DNA of 10,479 nucleotides from Conidiobolus incongruus B7586. Taxonomy: Eukaryota > Entomophthoromycota > Entomophthoromycetes > Entomophthorales > Conidiobolaceae. This document shows, piece after piece, positions 7,901 to 10,479 of the stretch (position 1 is its first letter; every line of letters begins with the position of its first letter). A program made the translations under genes and the position numbers. The stretch is from the NCBI GenBank assembly GCA_000697335.1, contig JNEM01011289.1, positions 1 to 10,479 of the forward strand. Direction: 5' to 3'. Under the pieces are notes generated by a model that saw only the letters and a list, made by a program, of their open reading frames with translations, searched no databases and was not told the origin of the DNA.

Positions 7901-8917
7901 CTGATTAACTCCATTTTTAGCCAATAACTTAACAATGTTTTTTGTAATTTGTTATTGATAAGCATTTTAGAAGCTATAATATGAATAATCTTAACAAATT
8001 TATTATTCTATTTATTTACAATATTATAGTTTGTTCTTTTTCAATTTTATAGAATATTTTCAATTACAATCAAACTTATAAGTAATTCATCCCTTATTTC
8101 TAAATATCAAGTTATTAACCAATTTGGAAATTTTAATCAACAATCAATATTACATAAAAACTTCAAATTACATCAAAATTAGATTAAGTTTTATTGTTTT
8201 TAATTTTATTATCAGTTTTTAACCCTCCCAAGTTTAAAACTTGTTATATCTATTTTTTTGAATCAAATGATATCAATCATTTATAATATACTGGCTTAAT
8301 ACTAAATAAATGATAATCAAATTATTATGGCTAAATATGTTTGGTTTAAATAAAAATATTTAAAATGAAATCTCATATCTGATGAGTATTTTTAGATATT
8401 GATTTGACAAAATTTTTTGTAAATTCAGTAATTTTTCAATGCATTACACTTGGAAAACCTGATCCCAATATTTCCATATTTTATTGATAAAGAACAAAAA
8501 TCATTAATTAATCTATAATTAATTTTAAATCTTATTGACAGCCTTTTTTACCATTGATTTTATATAATTAAATATTATCAATCAGGTTTATTTCTATTTT
8601 TTCATTTTAAATCTGACCTATTATATAGGTGCAAAATCAATATTATTGATGATAAGGATAAGAATTGAATTTCTTTGAACAGATATTATGAAAACAAATT
8701 ATCATTTAGTTATATTGAAATAATACAAAAATCAGTTAAAATAATTCATAGTAGTTGTTAAAAACATATAATATTCTTTAATAATATTAATTAATATATA
8801 TACTTTAAATATTGAAAATTAATAATAACTTATTCGAAAAATATTTTAAAAATAAATGATGGTTTTAATAAATAAAATTATTAATTTATTAATATATTTA
8901 ATTTAGTATTATATTCT

Positions 8918-8940
8918 ATATTGATATTAATTATCAATAT
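8918..8940. repeat. 9-bp inverted repeat
   Basis: ATATTGATA (8918-8926) and TATCAATAT (8932-8940) are perfect reverse complements around a 5-nt spacer in AT-rich DNA. It may be a chance occurrence. Confidence 0.4.
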
Positions 8941-9064
8941 TATTTAATTTATATTTTATATAATTTAATTAAAGATACTTAATTAATCTTTTATAAAGAG
9001 GGATTAATAATTATATTACTATCTTTTTTAATATGGTTTATAATCAATGGGACCCAAAGGTGGA

Positions 9065-9079
9065 ACCGATTCAATCGGT
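9065..9079. promoter_or_regulatory. 15-bp perfect palindrome with everted CGG triplets
   Basis: ACCGATTCAATCGGT has two perfect 7-bp arms around a central C. It contains CCG and CGG separated by 7 bp, the everted triplet layout recognised by some fungal Zn2Cys6 regulators. It sits in a small GC-containing island (about 9049-9085) that also holds GGGACCC (9049-9055). No gene is identifiable nearby, so a regulatory role is only a possibility. Confidence 0.35.
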
Positions 9080-9455
9080 CATCGAAAAATAAAATTAGGG
9101 AAAATATATAAACTGGATTAGAAAGAGTAAGTTTTTATGCTGAATTACAGTCAATATATGATAATCAATGATTTAGCTAATTACAGATTATTTATTAAAA
9201 AGCATTCCCATTGAGTTTTTGAATTTCTAAATATTTAATATAAGATCAGATCAAGAGTAAAATATGGGACTTAATTGTATATTTAATAGTTAAATACTTT
9301 TTAAACATATAATATAAGCTTAATATTATCATTAAAATTTTAAAGGAAAAGGGAAAATATTTAAAATATTTTATTAAGAAATAATATATAATTTTGATAT
9401 TTAAAAGTGATAATATAGTTTAATAAGATAAAATATTTAATAAGTTTTAATTCAA

Positions 9456-9474
9456 ATATATATATATATATATA
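9456..9474. repeat. AT dinucleotide microsatellite
   Basis: An uninterrupted alternating A/T run of 19 bp. Confidence 0.85.
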
Positions 9475-10111
9475 ATAATCAAAAAAATAATTATTATATT
9501 TTGAAATAAATTTTGAAAAAATAATATAGAAATAATTATTCAGGAAAAATTTTCAATAAAATAGTTTTTTAAATAGTCTAAATTATAATTTATAGAAATT
9601 TATAAATTTAATAATCAAATTATTACTTTCAGTAAAATATCTTTAATCTGTCATTTTGCTTTATTTATTAAACTCACTAAACTTTGAATTCTAATTACAA
9701 TTGACTAGATTTCTATTATTTATTATTTATATTTGGATTTAAGACACTTTCATAATAATTATTATTATATCTTAATTGTTAAAGGTTTTTCTAGTTATAT
9801 AAATTATTATTATAGAATTAAATATAGAATAAATATAGACCTATATTTTACTTTATTTTATATATATAAATCCTGATCATATCTATTGACCATTCAAATT
9901 GACAAAAGTTAATTGAATATATAATAAATAAGCTAATTTATCAAATTTCAGAATTTTGATAATATGTGAAATAGATTAAATTATATATAAATTATAATAT
10001 ATTTTAAATTTTGAATAATTATTTAACTAGTTATTAATAAAAAAATATAATTTTAATTAATATGATATATTAAAAAATTTCAGATATTTTGGATAAATGG
10101 ATATATTTTAA

Positions 10112-10114
<3 letters not shown>

Positions 10115-10147
<33 letters not shown>
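10115..10147. repeat. TTA trinucleotide microsatellite
   Basis: Eleven uninterrupted TTA units (33 bp). The perfect repeat suggests recent slippage; it is a candidate variable marker. Confidence 0.9.
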
Positions 10148-10148
<1 letters not shown>

Positions 10149-10479
10149 AAATTATATATTAAGAAATAATATTAATATAATAGTATTTTATTGCTTGCTA
10201 TTCATATACAAAGGAAGCTAATATTAATAAGAATTGATTAATTATAATTTTGAACTTAGAGCAATTTATATGAAAATAATAATTATTAAATATATTAAGA
10301 GTTATATTAGCAGTTATATTATGTTTATTGAAATGAATATAGAATATTATAATAAAATTATTTTAATATATAATTTTATAAATCTATATACTAAATATAT
10401 GAATGGATTAAACCAAGGATCTATCAATGCTTGATAAAGTTAGGATAAATTATAATTAAATTTAAATTTTTATCACTAA

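Larger units (their letters stand above)
7164..10479. other. AT-rich 3' intergenic region without a recognisable gene
   Basis: About 3.3 kb downstream of the glycosyltransferase contains no frame with recognisable protein motifs on either strand. It holds a small hairpin (7574-7590), an 8-bp tandem repeat (7865-7900), inverted repeats (8918-8940 and 9065-9079), an AT dinucleotide run (9456-9474) and a TTA triplet run (10115-10147). No transposon relic like those in the left part was recognised. Confidence 0.7.

Noticed and set aside
10234-10434. A 66-codon open frame on the plus strand
   Set aside because: It is made almost entirely of I, Y, N, K and M from A/T-only codons, matches no motif, and lies in DNA where such frames arise by composition.

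Overview
The window is very AT-rich DNA that carries one intact gene, two dead DNA transposons and one probable solo LTR. The single-exon gene has a eukaryotic start context, encodes a membrane-anchored UDP-glycosyltransferase, and sits among Tc1, mariner and LTR relics. This fits a nuclear contig of an AT-rich filamentous fungus, possibly an early-diverging lineage such as Entomophthoromycotina. That placement is inferred from protein style and composition only and is not proven by the sequence.

Left part (1-3609): a structurally complete Tc1-type element lies at 92-1535. It has 35-bp terminal inverted repeats (33/35 matching) and TA target duplications, and its transposase frame (418-1434) is unbroken by indels but carries 24 premature stops. 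A probable solo LTR follows at 1828-2225, starting TGT, ending ACA, and flanked by the 5-bp duplication TAATT. Next is a mariner transposase relic (2542-3609) that keeps its full 355-codon length and D34D spacing but has 19 premature stops. In both DNA transposons the damage looks almost entirely like C-to-T and G-to-A change, including loss of catalytic acids (D to N, E to K). I see no CpG in either transposase frame, whereas the LTR keeps five CpGs and is much less degraded. This suggests a RIP-like hypermutation episode, with the LTR arriving later or escaping it.

Middle (3610-7162): about 1.9 kb of AT-rich sequence without recognisable coding leads into the promoter and open reading frame of the glycosyltransferase gene (5495-7162). 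The protein has an N-terminal signal-like segment, a catalytic His/Asp pair, a 44-residue PSPG-type donor-binding motif, a C-terminal transmembrane helix and a KXKXX tail. It is therefore predicted to be a type I ER membrane enzyme with a luminal catalytic domain.

Right part (7163-10479): AT-rich intergenic DNA with no supported gene. It holds simple repeats and a few short palindromes, the most distinct being a GC-containing perfect palindrome at 9065-9079.

No operon, RNA gene, CRISPR array or multi-gene system is visible. The strongest biological signal is the indel-free transition hypermutation of the two transposons.
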